Of a stretch of DNA of 64,000 bases, positions 39,852 to 48,618 are shown piece after piece. Source of the DNA: DASUPK01 sp963747425 (GTDB lineage Bacteria; Actinomycetota; Thermoleophilia; Solirubrobacterales; 70-9); NCBI GenBank assembly GCA_963747425.1, contig CAVVFJ010000008.1, forward strand, positions 310,001 through 374,000, given 5' to 3'. The position numbers and the translations under genes are program-made. The notes under the pieces were generated by a model. It saw only the letters and a list, made by a program, of their open reading frames with translations. It made no database searches and was not told the origin of the DNA. The stretch's first letter is position 1, and every line of letters begins with the position of its first letter.

Positions 39852-39864
39852 TGGCCAGTAGGGG

Positions 39865-41619
39865 CTAGGCGCGGTGCTTGCGCTTGCTGTGCTTGCGCTT
39901 GCGGTGCTTCGCCTTGACTTCGGAGATCCCACTCACCGGGTCGCCGAGCGGCATGGCCACGTCGATGCTGTTGAACGTGATCAGCCCCGCCGAGCGCTGG
40001 ATGTCGTAGAGCGATGACGACGGGGTGAGCTGCAGCGTGTACCCACCGCCCGCCGGCGCCCGCCCGGCGACCATCTCGAGGTCTCGCGAGATCGAATGCG
40101 GCTGGCCGTCGAGCGTCACCGGGATCGGCGTCGCGACGTTCCCCAGCACCGTGCCGTTGCGCGGGTTCACGAACTGGGCGTAGACCCAGGTCCTCTGCGG
40201 AGCCGCCGTGCCGTGATAGGTCAGGTCGAGGTGTGGCGCGCCGACGACGTTCGCCTCGCCGCTCGGCCCCGGAACGGGCACGTTGACGGCGTTGGCCGCC
40301 GCTGTGGCGAAGATCAGGCCGCCGCTGCCCTGGCCGGGAAGGACCGGCAGGGTCCCGGAGCCGGACGCCTTCAACTGACCGGCGGGCTGCAGCGGATAGG
40401 CATCGCTGCCGCGCAGCTGCGCGTCGTCGGCGATCCAGGCGAACTTGGGACCGGTATCGGTGGCCTGCTTGCCGCGCAGGTAGCGGTCGAACCAGGCGAG
40501 CTGGCGCTGATCCAGGTAGTCGCTGCCGGGACCGGCGCCGGTCAGGCAGACGCCATGTCCGCCGCAGAACCAGATCATCTTCACCGGGACCCTCTGCGTT
40601 TCCGAGGCGGCGCGGCGGCCGCGCTTTCGCTTCCTCTTCGCCTTGGCCTTGATTGCGGCCGTCCTCAAGGGGTTCGCGCCGATCTGGTTGAAGTTGGCGA
40701 CGCCCTCGTCCAGTGGGAACAGCGTGTCGACGGTGCCCTGCATGATCAGCGTCGGGACCTGGATCCGGTTCAGCAGTTCGCCGGGCCCGTGCGACGCCAT
40801 CCAGTCGAGGTCGTCCTGGGTCGTAGTCCCGCTCGCCAGCCCGTTGGCGAGGATGGAGTAGAAGTGCGGATCCTGGCGGCCGGCGGCGGTCGCCGGCGCG
40901 CTCAGGCCGCCCGGCAGCGTCCCCTCGACGCCGATGGCTTCCAGGATCGATCCCCAGCCGAGCTTGATGTTGCCCTCCGGGAACAGGCTGGTGAGCAGCG
41001 AGTGCCAGGCGATGGTCGGGGCAATTGCGTCGATCCGCTGGTCGAGTCCCGCCGCGACCAGCTGAATGCCGCCGCCGTAGCTGGCGCCCGCCATCCCGAT
41101 CGTGGGGTCGTCGGGGCTGGTCGCGCAGGTGACCTGGCGCTTGGAACGGCGCTTCCGGTGCTTCCCGCGCCGCTTCGTCTTGGAGCAGCTCTGGTCGAGC
41201 TGGGCCTCCGGCTGCTTCGAGACCCAGTCGATCAGCGCCTGGACGTCGCGGCCCTCGTACTTCGGATCGTCGATCTCGACGGTTCCACCGGACTGGCCGA
41301 ATCCGCGCGGGTCCCAGGTGAGGACGTTGTATCCGTGGCTGACGAAGTTGCTGATGCCCGGCACGCCGAAGATCGCGCCGGCGTCGGCGGCGCCACCCCC
41401 GCTGTTCGTATCCCCGCCCTGGCTCCAGCCCGGCCCCTCCAGGATCGTCGGCGCCCGCTGGCCGGGACCGACGCCGTCCCCGACGAACCAATGCGCGGCG
41501 ATCTTGGTCCCATCGAACGACGTGATCGTCACGTCCTGGGCGCTCGCCGCCGGCGCGCAGGCGAGCGCGGCCGCGATCACCGCGGCGAAGGACAGTCCCC
41601 CAAGGACTCGCCTCCACAT
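39865..41619 (-). CDS. Secreted alpha/beta hydrolase, CocE/NonD (X-Pro peptidase-like)
   Basis: The 584-residue protein has a signal peptide (about 1-28, 'GLSFAAVIAAALACAPAASA'). Its S15-like alpha/beta hydrolase domain has 'LTWDPRGFGQSGG', the nucleophile elbow 'GMAGASYGGGIQ' and 'TLIMQGTVDTLFPL' for the acid. A jelly-roll-like C-terminal domain binds the substrate in this family. Three basic tracts are inserted (KTKRRGKHRKRRSKRQ near 150, KAKAKRKRKRGRR near 330, and the C-terminus). ATG 41619 is chosen because TACCGT lies 8 nt upstream. It is likely an esterase or peptidase at the cell surface. Confidence 0.82.
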   Translation of the reverse strand: MWRRVLGGLSFAAVIAAALACAPAASAQDVTITSFDGTKIAAHWFVGDGVGPGQRAPTILEGPGWSQGGDTNSGGGAADAGAIFGVPGISNFVSHGYNVLTWDPRGFGQSGGTVEIDDPKYEGRDVQALIDWVSKQPEAQLDQSCSKTKRRGKHRKRRSKRQVTCATSPDDPTIGMAGASYGGGIQLVAAGLDQRIDAIAPTIAWHSLLTSLFPEGNIKLGWGSILEAIGVEGTLPGGLSAPATAAGRQDPHFYSILANGLASGTTTQDDLDWMASHGPGELLNRIQVPTLIMQGTVDTLFPLDEGVANFNQIGANPLRTAAIKAKAKRKRKRGRRAASETQRVPVKMIWFCGGHGVCLTGAGPGSDYLDQRQLAWFDRYLRGKQATDTGPKFAWIADDAQLRGSDAYPLQPAGQLKASGSGTLPVLPGQGSGGLIFATAAANAVNVPVPGPSGEANVVGAPHLDLTYHGTAAPQRTWVYAQFVNPRNGTVLGNVATPIPVTLDGQPHSISRDLEMVAGRAPAGGGYTLQLTPSSSLYDIQRSAGLITFNSIDVAMPLGDPVSGISEVKAKHRKRKHSKRKHRA

Positions 41620-41627
41620 GGCGCGCG

Positions 41628-41633
41628 ACGGTA
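41628..41633 (-). promoter_or_regulatory. Leaderless -10 (TACCGT) for the secreted hydrolase
   Basis: TACCGT lies 8 nt before ATG 41619 and decides against the upstream start at 41640. Confidence 0.4.
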
Positions 41634-41679
41634 CCACCACCCCCGAGCTCCCGCGCCGGTCATAATCGAGCGGGCCCCA

Positions 41680-41752
41680 GGGCGGTTAGCTCAGCTGGGA
41701 GAGCATCTCGTTTACACCGAGAAGGTCGCCGGTTCGAGCCCGGCACCGCCCA
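41680..41752 (+). tRNA. tRNA-Val (UAC)
   Basis: The 73-nt cloverleaf has perfect acceptor pairing GGGCGGT/ACCGCCC, D arm TAGCTCAGCTGGGAGAGC, anticodon loop TTTACAC giving TAC, T arm CCGGTTCGAGCCCGG and discriminator A. CCA is not encoded. Confidence 0.97.
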
Positions 41753-41851
41753 TCGCAGCGTTCCCCGGTCGACCGGCAATTTCCGATTGCGTCACCGCGA
41801 TGCGGGTATACGAGCGCCGAGCAAGGCAGGCCAAGGAAGGAGGGAATGCTC

Positions 41852-41992
41852 ATGCTGTGGCTAATCGCAGGTGTCGTTCTGTTGATCATCGCCATCGCGG
41901 GCGGGGCAATCGTCCACCCCGTGCTCTTCGCGCTGGCGATCGTCGCGCTGCTGGTCTTCTTTATGGGGCGCGGCGGTAGCCGCACCGTCTGA
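41852..41992 (+). CDS. Small two-helix membrane protein (46 residues)
   Basis: A strong Shine-Dalgarno (AGGAAGGAGGG) lies 7 nt before ATG 41852; ATG 41846 is too close to it. The product is two hydrophobic segments ('LIAGVVLLIIAIAGGAI' and 'LFALAIVALLVFFMG') with a basic GRGGSRTV end. It resembles the small hydrophobic proteins common in actinobacteria, of unknown function. It follows tRNA-Val and is followed by a large hairpin. Confidence 0.7.
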   Translation: MLWLIAGVVLLIIAIAGGAIVHPVLFALAIVALLVFFMGRGGSRTV

Positions 41993-42033
41993 CCGCCTAA
42001 GCACCCTCGTGTTTGGGGCTGGTTTCCGCGCCC

Positions 42034-42073
42034 GGCCCGCTGCCGGCTTGAGCTTCCCTACCGGCAGCGGGCC
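42034..42073. terminator. Large hairpin after the small membrane protein
   Basis: GGCCCGCTGCCGG (42034-42046) and its exact complement (42061-42073) form a 13-bp stem with a 14-base loop, between the small plus-strand gene and the minus-strand protease gene. There is no T-tract. Confidence 0.6.
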
Positions 42074-42167
42074 AGTGCGCGGACACGGAGTCCCGGGGCG
42101 CCCGGTCGGCAGTCACTGGGTCATCCACCGCACCTGGTGCGCCTTGGCGCTGAAGCGCGCCTGAAGC

Positions 42168-43787
42168 TCAGGTGGTTTGGTCGGGGCTGTCCGGCTTGCT
42201 GTGGTGCGGCATCAGCGCCCCGGTCGAGCGGGCCCGGTCCTTGGCGATCAGCTTGCGGGCCACTGACTGCTCGGATTCCTCGCCATCGGGCAGGAACGAG
42301 CGGCGCAGGTCGTGCGCGTCGAAGATCTCGTCGAGGTCCTCGCGGGTGAGCGTCTCGCGCTCCAGGGCGTTGCTGGCGAGGTCGTCGAGGCATTGGCGGT
42401 TGACCTTCATCAGCTGGCGGGCTCGCGCGTATGCCATGTGGGCGAGCTCCTGGGCGTTCTCATCCACGTCGCGGCGGCTGCGGTCGGACATCGAATAGTC
42501 GCCCGTCGGCTGCGCCAGGGGCGCGCTGTCGGGCGGGCCGTGCGAGACGGTCATCCCGAACTCCGTGACCATCTGGACGCAGACCTTCTGGACCCTCGCG
42601 AGGTCGTCGGCGGCGCCGGAGTAGGCCTCGTCGAAGACCTCCTCCTCGGCGGCGCGGCCGCCGAGGAGGATCACGATCTCATCCATCAGATCCTTGCGCG
42701 AGCGCAGGTAGCGGTCCTCGCTCGGGGAGTGCGCGACGAAGCCCAGTGCCGGCCCGCGCGGGACGATGCTGAGGATCTCCGGAGGATCGAGCCCGCAGAG
42801 CCGCCTGCAGAGCGCGTGCCCGCCCTCGTGGTAGGCGACGATCTGGCGTTCCTTTTCCGTCAACCGGCGCGACTGCTGCGAGCCCACCGACTGGCGGAGC
42901 AGCGCCTCGTCGAGATCCTCGCGCGCGATCGCCATGCGCCCGGCCCGGCCGGCGATGATCGCGGCCTCGTTCAGGGCGTTGGCGAGCTGGGCGCCGGTCA
43001 GCCCGGTGGTCTTGCGGGCCACGTCGACCAGGTCGACGGTGTCGGAGAGCGTCTTGTCGCGGGCGTGCGAGCGGAGGATCGCCTCGCGCCCGTCGCGGTC
43101 GGGCGGCGCCACTAGAACCTGGCGGTCGAACCGGCCCGGGCGGAGCAGGGCCTTGTCGAGCTTCTCGATCTGGTTCGAAGCTGCGAGGACGATCACGGTG
43201 CCGGGGTCGCGCTCGAAGCCGTCGAGCTCCACCAGCAGCTGGTTGAGGGCCTGCTCGCGCTCGGAGGTGCCGCCGTCGCCCGCTCCGGAGCCGCGATGTC
43301 CCCCGACCGCGTCGAGCTCGTCGATGAAGACGACGGCGCGACCGGAGCGGCGGGCCTCCTTGAAGAGGCGCCTGATCCGCGCTGCTCCGCGCCCGACGAA
43401 CATCTCCACGAAGCTCGATCCCGAGGCGGCGAAGAAGTCCACACCGGCATGCCCGGCAACCGCGCGGGCGAGCATCGTCTTCCCCGTGCCGGGCGGTCCG
43501 TAGAGCAGCACGCCGCGCGGCGCCCGGGCGCCGAGGACCTCGAACCGCTTCGGGTCCTTGAGCCACTCGGCGACGTCCACCAGCTCCTCCTTGGCGGCAT
43601 CCACCCCCTGCACGTCCTCCCAGAGGACGGTGTCCGTCTTGCTGGCCTTGACCGTCTCCGGTCGCGTCGTCCCCATCGTCGTCCGGAGGAGGAAGACGAA
43701 GACGATCAGGATGCCGGCGGAGAAGAAGACCCCGAAGACCGGGTACCAGTTGAAGAAGAAGTCGGTAATGGATGCGAGCAGGGGCAT
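42168..43787 (-). CDS. FtsH-like AAA zinc metalloprotease with short N-terminus
   Basis: The 539-residue protein has one transmembrane helix (about 14-34, 'YPVFGVFFSAGILIVFVFLL'). Its AAA domain has Walker A 'GPPGTGKTM', Walker B 'VVFIDELDAVG' and the second region of homology 'LLRPGRFDRQ'. An M41 protease domain follows, with HEGGH in 'VAYHEGGHALC'. Canonical FtsH has two transmembrane helices around a periplasmic domain and is about 610-650 residues; here the periplasmic part is absent, so the protease may face the cytoplasm from a single anchor. It probably degrades membrane or misfolded proteins. Confidence 0.9.
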   Translation of the reverse strand: MPLLASITDFFFNWYPVFGVFFSAGILIVFVFLLRTTMGTTRPETVKASKTDTVLWEDVQGVDAAKEELVDVAEWLKDPKRFEVLGARAPRGVLLYGPPGTGKTMLARAVAGHAGVDFFAASGSSFVEMFVGRGAARIRRLFKEARRSGRAVVFIDELDAVGGHRGSGAGDGGTSEREQALNQLLVELDGFERDPGTVIVLAASNQIEKLDKALLRPGRFDRQVLVAPPDRDGREAILRSHARDKTLSDTVDLVDVARKTTGLTGAQLANALNEAAIIAGRAGRMAIAREDLDEALLRQSVGSQQSRRLTEKERQIVAYHEGGHALCRRLCGLDPPEILSIVPRGPALGFVAHSPSEDRYLRSRKDLMDEIVILLGGRAAEEEVFDEAYSGAADDLARVQKVCVQMVTEFGMTVSHGPPDSAPLAQPTGDYSMSDRSRRDVDENAQELAHMAYARARQLMKVNRQCLDDLASNALERETLTREDLDEIFDAHDLRRSFLPDGEESEQSVARKLIAKDRARSTGALMPHHSKPDSPDQTT

Positions 43788-43859
43788 ATGAACGCCAGGG
43801 TTTTATCGGCAGCCGGCGCCCAGGTCTGGACCCCTATTTAGCGCTGCGGCCTGCCGCCG

Positions 43860-44234
43860 TTATGCCTGCCCGTAGAGCATGACCTTGCTGGTGTCGTCCG
43901 GATCGGCCTTGATCTGGAACTTGCCACCGGGCTGGTACGCGTTGACGGCGTCCTGGGTCAGGTACTGGTGCACCGTGGTGTCGTAGCTCTCACCGTTCTC
44001 GAGCGCGACGCTGACGCCGATGTCATAGGCCTTGTTGACCGGGTCGGACCCCTCACCGGACTCGGTGATCGAGTTGATCGTGGCGACGCCCGGAAGGCCG
44101 TTCTGGTTGAGCTTCATCGCCAGGTTCGCATGCTCGACGTCGCTTGCGTCGGGGCTCATCGCGCCCGCTCCCCCTTGCTGCATGGCCTGCTGGGCTGCGT
44201 CCTGAGCCTTCTTGATGTTGTCCATCAATCCCAT
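43860..44234 (-). CDS. Conserved hypothetical protein
   Basis: The 124-residue protein has an amphipathic N-terminal helix ('GLMDNIKKAQDAAQQAMQQG'), a linker, and a beta-rich domain from about residue 45 ('GVATINSITESGEGSDPVNK', 'YDIGVSVALENGESY', 'GGKFQIKADPDD'). It has no recognised family and no signal peptide. A purine-rich ribosome site (GGGGAGAG) precedes the ATG. It is divergent from the cyclic-nucleotide-binding protein. Confidence 0.65.
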   Translation of the reverse strand: MGLMDNIKKAQDAAQQAMQQGGAGAMSPDASDVEHANLAMKLNQNGLPGVATINSITESGEGSDPVNKAYDIGVSVALENGESYDTTVHQYLTQDAVNAYQPGGKFQIKADPDDTSKVMLYGQA

Positions 44235-44295
44235 CTGAACTCACTCTCCCCGTGTTGCGTGGTTGACGCGCCACTCTAACCCAGGTCCTCTGGGA

Positions 44296-44301
44296 TAAGT
44301 T
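44296..44301 (+). promoter_or_regulatory. Leaderless -10 (TAAGTT)
   Basis: TAAGTT lies 8 nt before GTG 44310 of the cNMP-binding protein. Confidence 0.35.
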
Positions 44302-44309
44302 GCCGAGTT

Positions 44310-44693
44310 GTGGACGCGACCCAGCTGAAGCGAATCCCGCTGTTCTCCGACGCCTCGGACGAGGAGCTCAAGCAGGTCGCGGCCTTCGCGCAGTCCAAGG
44401 AGGTTCCCGAGGGAGAGGTGATCCTCGAGGAGGGTGGCTTCTCCCGCGAGCTGCTCGCGATCGAGGATGGGACGGCCGAGGTGACCCGCGAGGGAGAGCA
44501 TCTGGCCGACCTCGGTCCCGGGGACGTCTTCGGCGAGGCGGGGATGCTCGACGACTCGATGCGCGCCGCCACCGTCACCGCCACCTCGAGGATGAGGCTG
44601 ATCAGCCTCGGCCACTTCGAGGTGAAGAGGCTGAAGAAGAACGCCCCGGGCGTCTATCGCAGCATCGAGCAGCTGGTGGAGGAGCGCAGCTAG
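44310..44693 (+). CDS. Stand-alone cyclic-nucleotide-binding domain protein
   Basis: The 127-residue protein is a single cNMP-binding (CAP-like) domain: 'IPLFSDASDEELKQVA', 'VILEEGGFSRELLAIEDG' and the phosphate-binding cassette 'LGPGDVFGEAGMLDDSMRAA'. The Glu and Arg expected to contact the ribose and phosphate are present. There is no DNA-binding or catalytic domain, so it would act as a small-molecule sensor or partner protein. It converges base-to-base on the following minus-strand gene. Confidence 0.83.
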   Translation: MDATQLKRIPLFSDASDEELKQVAAFAQSKEVPEGEVILEEGGFSRELLAIEDGTAEVTREGEHLADLGPGDVFGEAGMLDDSMRAATVTATSRMRLISLGHFEVKRLKKNAPGVYRSIEQLVEERS

Positions 44694-45503
44694 CTACTGA
44701 CCGCCGTTGAAGCGGTCGAAGCAGGCGGTGATCTTGTCGATGTCCCCGCTCGCGGCCTGGATGCACTGATTGAGCTGCTGGGCCTGCTGGATCTGGGGCG
44801 GGATCGGGGTTCCGCCTCCCCCGATGTTCTGCACCTGCGCCCCGTCGGCCGCGGCCCGGTAGGTCAGGTTTCGCCCGCCCCCCTCGGCGTTGATCGTCCA
44901 GGCGAGCTCCCTCGAGCCGAAGGGGATCCGCCGGTCGAGGTTGAGCACGGTGGGCTTGAAGTCGGCCGCGCCGCTCATCTTGCGAGCCGAGGCCAGCATC
45001 CGGTCGATCGCCGGGGGTCGCAGCCCATCGAGCGCGAACGCGAAATCGGCGATGGTGGCGTTCCCGGAGATGGTGATCGTGGCGCTCTGGCGAATCAGGT
45101 CTCCGCCGTCCGCCCTCACCGAGTAGGCCTCGATCCCGCTTCCCCGGCGAACGCTGAACTGCGTCTGGGTGTCGTTGATGCTGACCCTGGTGAGCTGCCG
45201 GTTCGGCCCCACCGCCGCGCGGACCTTGGCGATCGCCGAGCCGAAGGCGGCGGACGTGAATGGGTTCGTGGTCGCCGCGGGCTCCGGCTGCGGCTCGGTC
45301 TGCGTCCGGCCGACCGTGGTGTCCTCCAGCGTCGTGTTGGACAGGTTCGTCTCGGCGCTGTTCGTGCCCACGTCGGGGAGGTCCGGCAGGTTGATGTCGA
45401 CCCCCGCAGCGAGGAGATAGGCCCCTACTCCGAGCGCGCCCGCGACCAGGATGACGAGGGCAGCCTTGACCCAGCCGCCGGAGAAGATCGGTTCCTCGCG
45501 CAC
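44694..45503 (-). CDS. Single-pass membrane protein of unknown function
   Basis: The 269-residue protein has one N-terminal helix ('KAALVILVAGALGVGAYLLA'), a Thr/Asn/Pro-rich stalk, and an extracellular domain with two strand-rich halves ('RVSINDTQTQFSVRRGSGIEAY' as segments). It ends with a Gln-rich piece and two Cys near the C-terminus ('NQCIQAASGDIDKITACFDR'). I do not recognise it. GTG 45503 begins two bases after the FAH-family stop, so it is in one operon with it. Confidence 0.65.
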   Translation of the reverse strand: MREEPIFSGGWVKAALVILVAGALGVGAYLLAAGVDINLPDLPDVGTNSAETNLSNTTLEDTTVGRTQTEPQPEPAATTNPFTSAAFGSAIAKVRAAVGPNRQLTRVSINDTQTQFSVRRGSGIEAYSVRADGGDLIRQSATITISGNATIADFAFALDGLRPPAIDRMLASARKMSGAADFKPTVLNLDRRIPFGSRELAWTINAEGGGRNLTYRAAADGAQVQNIGGGGTPIPPQIQQAQQLNQCIQAASGDIDKITACFDRFNGGQ

Positions 45504-45505
45504 GG

Positions 45506-46345
45506 CTAGGCGATCGTCGTGCGCAGCTCGCCCAGGGTGGGCGAGGTGATCACGATCTCGTCCCCCGGCTTGAGCCAGACCCTCGGCTCGCGCACGCTGC
45601 CCACGCCGGAGGGCGTGCCTGTGGAGACGATGTCGCCCGGCTCGAGCGTCATCCACCGCGACAGCCTGGCCACCAGCTCGGCGACCGAGAAGATCAGGTC
45701 GGAGGTCGATGCCTCCTGCATGCGCTCGCCATTGAGGTCGAGGGCGAACGAGATCGCATCGGCCGGGCCCGCCTCGTCGGGCGTGACGATTGCGGGTCCG
45801 CATGGCGCCGAGCCGTCGAACACCTTGCCGGGCATCCACTGCGGGGTCGCGAACTGGAGGTCGCGGGCGGAGAGGTCGTTGAGGAGCATGTAGCCGGCGA
45901 TCGTGTCGAGGGCCTCGTCCGGCGGGACGTCCCGGCAGCGCCGTCCGACGACGAACGCCACCTCGGCCTCGTAGTCGACCTTCTCGCTCGCTGCGGGGAG
46001 CGGGACGGTCGCGTCGGGTGGGGCCAGCGCGTTCCGGAACTTGGCGAAGAAGGTGGGGTGGTCGGGCGGGTCGATCCCCGCCTCCGCAGCGTGGGAGCGG
46101 TAGTTGAGCCCGATGCAGACGATCTTGTCCGGGTCCGGGAGAGGTGGGAGCAGCTCCACGCCCTCGATGGCATCGGCATCGGCGCCGTCGAGGCTCGTGC
46201 GCAGTTCGTCGAGTCGCCCGCCCGCGATCAGCTCCTTGACACCGATGCGATCGATCCCGAGAACGGCCGCCACGTCGCGCAGGCCGCCGTCGATCTGCAC
46301 CCCGGCGCGCTCCTCACCGTCCGCCCTGTATGTCACCAGCCGCAT
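45506..46345 (-). CDS. Fumarylacetoacetate hydrolase family protein
   Basis: The 279-residue protein has the FAH-type fold with 'KIVCIGLNYRSHAAEAG', metal-ligand glutamates in 'VDYEAEVAFVVGR', and 'DIVSTGTPSGVG'. The family includes 2-keto-pentenoate hydratases, acylpyruvases and oxaloacetate decarboxylases; the substrate cannot be assigned. TAGGGT lies 8 nt before the ATG. Confidence 0.9.
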   Translation of the reverse strand: MRLVTYRADGEERAGVQIDGGLRDVAAVLGIDRIGVKELIAGGRLDELRTSLDGADADAIEGVELLPPLPDPDKIVCIGLNYRSHAAEAGIDPPDHPTFFAKFRNALAPPDATVPLPAASEKVDYEAEVAFVVGRRCRDVPPDEALDTIAGYMLLNDLSARDLQFATPQWMPGKVFDGSAPCGPAIVTPDEAGPADAISFALDLNGERMQEASTSDLIFSVAELVARLSRWMTLEPGDIVSTGTPSGVGSVREPRVWLKPGDEIVITSPTLGELRTTIA

Positions 46346-46353
46346 TGCGGCTC

Positions 46354-46359
46354 ACCCTA
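46354..46359 (-). promoter_or_regulatory. Leaderless -10 (TAGGGT) for the FAH-family gene
   Basis: TAGGGT lies 8 nt before ATG 46345, with no Shine-Dalgarno. Confidence 0.45.
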
Positions 46360-46450
46360 ATCCGTCACGCGGGCACGGGGCTGGCGGGTTCGCTAGGTTC
46401 ACGCGCCATCAGAGGGGGTCAATCCCCAAGATCCATGAAGCGGAGGCGCA

Positions 46451-46660
46451 ATGGCAGAAGGGACGGTCAAGTGGTTCAGCAACGAGAAGGGGTACGGATT
46501 CATCACGCCGGATGACGGCAGCAAGGACCTCTTCGTGCATTTCTCGAGCATCGATGGAGACGGCTACCGGTCGCTCGACGACGGCGCGCGCGTCAGCTAC
46601 GAGTCCGAGGAGGGCCCCAAGGGCCCCGTCGCCACCAACGTTTCATTGGTGAGCGGCTAG
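46451..46660 (+). CDS. Cold-shock protein (CspA family)
   Basis: The 69-residue OB-fold RNA chaperone has RNP1 'KGYGFI' and RNP2 'LFVHF', and starts 'MAEGTVKWFSNEKGYGFI'. It binds single-stranded RNA and DNA. GGAGG precedes the ATG by 4 nt. The gap to the divergent FAH-family gene (about 105 bases) could hold a structured 5' leader, but no cold box can be recognised. A hairpin follows. Confidence 0.96.
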   Translation: MAEGTVKWFSNEKGYGFITPDDGSKDLFVHFSSIDGDGYRSLDDGARVSYESEEGPKGPVATNVSLVSG

Positions 46661-46672
46661 CCTCCAACAAAC

Positions 46673-46695
46673 GCGGCGGCCACAAAGACCGCCGC
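46673..46695 (+). terminator. Hairpin after the cold-shock gene
   Basis: GCGGCGG and its complement CCGCCGC form a 7-bp stem with a 9-base loop, 12 bases past the csp stop and 10 before tRNA-Asp. Confidence 0.55.
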
Positions 46696-46704
46696 CGGAT
46701 ATTC

Positions 46705-46778
<74 letters not shown>

Positions 46779-46846
46779 TTACTTCGTCTCTTCTTGAACT
46801 TCTTGGCGGCCGGCTCCCCCGCGCCCGAATCCGATAGCCATTGCGA

Positions 46847-48526
46847 ATGCAATCGCGCCGGATGCGGCTGCCACTGACCGCGCTGATCGCTCTTGCCGCA
46901 CTCGCCGCGCCCGCTGCGGCGCATGCCTGCGACCCGGGCTCCTTCGATCCCGCCGATCAGCCCCCCTTCGGCGGACGGGCGGCGACGCTCTCGCGGCCTC
47001 TGCCGCCGGGCGTCAGGGCCCCGGGGTTCGACCTCACCGCCGGGCAGGCAACGGCGATCGCCACCGAGGCGCTCGTCCCGCGCGGATCGGTTCGCCGCTT
47101 CGAGACGCGCACGCGGACCGGGACTGGCATTCCCAGGCAATGGCAGGTCGACTACTTCGACGAGCAGGGGGACGACATCGGCCAGGTCGTGGTCGACGAC
47201 GCCGGAGCCTGCGTCGTCGAGAAGTGGACCGGCACCCAGGTCGAGACCGAGCTCGCCCGTGGCTATTCCGGCGCCGTCTCGGGCGCAGTCAACCACCTCT
47301 GGGTCTGGCTGCCCCTCTGCGTCCTGTTCCTGGCGCCGTTCGTCGATCCGCGGCGGCCGCTGCGGTTGATTCACCTGGACCTGCTCGCCCTGCTTGGCTT
47401 CAGCGTCTCGCTCGCCTTCTTCAACCACGCGAAGATCGAGGCGTCGGTCGCACTGGTCTATCCGGTGCTCGCCTACGTCTTCCTGCGGATGCTGATCGCG
47501 GGCTTCAGGCCTGCAGAGACCCGTGACCGGTTGCTGCCGCTGGCGCCGCGCGGGCTGCTGGTCGCGGGCATCGCTGCGCTGATCGCCTTCCACACCGCCT
47601 ACATCGCCACTGAGGGAAAGGTGATCGACGTCGGCCTCGCCGGGGTGGTCGGAGCTGACCGGCTCGCCAAGGGCGAGGACGTATATGGAGAGGGGTCGTC
47701 CTCGGGGATGCCGATCCGCGGCGACGTCTACGGGCCGGTCAACTACCTGGCGTACGTCCCGTTCGAGCAGGCCCTCCCGTGGAGCGGGAGCTGGGACGAG
47801 GTCTCGGCAGCCCGCGCGGCCACGCTCGGCTTCGAGCTGCTCACCGCCCTGGCGCTGTTCGGGCTCGGTCGCCGCGTCCGAGCCGGTCCGGAGGGCACGA
47901 CCCTCGGCATCGCCCTCGCCTACGCCTGGCTCGCCTACCCGTTCACGATGTACGCGCTGGGCTCGAGCTTCAACGACGGGCTGGTCGCGCTGCTCGTGGT
48001 CTGCTGCCTGCTGGTGCTCTCCTCGCCACCGGCTCGCGGGGCGGCGTCGGCGCTCGCCGGGTTGACCAAGTTCGGGCCGCTGGTGCTGGCGCCTCTGTTC
48101 GCCGCCGGGCACGGGGAGCGGCGGGCGCGGCCCCTGATCCTCTTCACGCTCGCCTTCCTTGCGACGGCGGCTCTCGTGACCATCCCGCTCCTTCCCGATG
48201 GCGGCTTCCACGAGCTGTACGACCGCTCGCTCGGCTACCAGGCGTCCCGCGGCTCGCCGTTCAGCGTCTGGGGACAGGCGCCATCGCTGCACTGGCTGCA
48301 GACCCTGAGCAAGGTCTTCGCGGTAGGGCTCGCCGCGCTGTTCTTCTTCGCCCCCCAACGACGCTCGACCGTCCAGGTCGCCGCGCTCGCGGCGGTTCTG
48401 CTGATCGCCGTCCAGGTGACAGCGAACCACTGGTTCTACCCGTACGCGGTCTGGTTCGCACCGCTGGTTCTCGTGGCAATCTTCGCCCAGCGCCGAGGCC
48501 CGGAGCCGGCGATCCAGCGGCCCTAG
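46847..48526 (+). CDS. GT87-like polytopic membrane protein with PepSY-like N-terminal domain
   Basis: The 559-residue protein has a signal sequence, then an extracytoplasmic domain (about 45-135) with 'LTAGQATAIATEALVPRGSV' and 'WQVDYFDEQGDDIGQVVVDD', resembling PepSY propeptide domains. About ten transmembrane helices follow, with 'VYGPVNYLAYVPFEQ' in a lumenal loop. That pattern is typical of polyprenyl-phosphate-mannose-dependent GT87 enzymes, whose catalytic Asp sits in an early loop. The combination is unusual. TTG 46841 or ATG 46862 are alternative starts. Confidence 0.65.
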   Translation: MQSRRMRLPLTALIALAALAAPAAAHACDPGSFDPADQPPFGGRAATLSRPLPPGVRAPGFDLTAGQATAIATEALVPRGSVRRFETRTRTGTGIPRQWQVDYFDEQGDDIGQVVVDDAGACVVEKWTGTQVETELARGYSGAVSGAVNHLWVWLPLCVLFLAPFVDPRRPLRLIHLDLLALLGFSVSLAFFNHAKIEASVALVYPVLAYVFLRMLIAGFRPAETRDRLLPLAPRGLLVAGIAALIAFHTAYIATEGKVIDVGLAGVVGADRLAKGEDVYGEGSSSGMPIRGDVYGPVNYLAYVPFEQALPWSGSWDEVSAARAATLGFELLTALALFGLGRRVRAGPEGTTLGIALAYAWLAYPFTMYALGSSFNDGLVALLVVCCLLVLSSPPARGAASALAGLTKFGPLVLAPLFAAGHGERRARPLILFTLAFLATAALVTIPLLPDGGFHELYDRSLGYQASRGSPFSVWGQAPSLHWLQTLSKVFAVGLAALFFFAPQRRSTVQVAALAAVLLIAVQVTANHWFYPYAVWFAPLVLVAIFAQRRGPEPAIQRP

Positions 48527-48618
48527 GCACGGATTTCGACCGTCGGTCGAGCGGCCTTTGGCGATCTTTCGACATCGGTCCAAGCATCGAGGCACGCATC
48601 GCGCGGACAATTTCAGGC

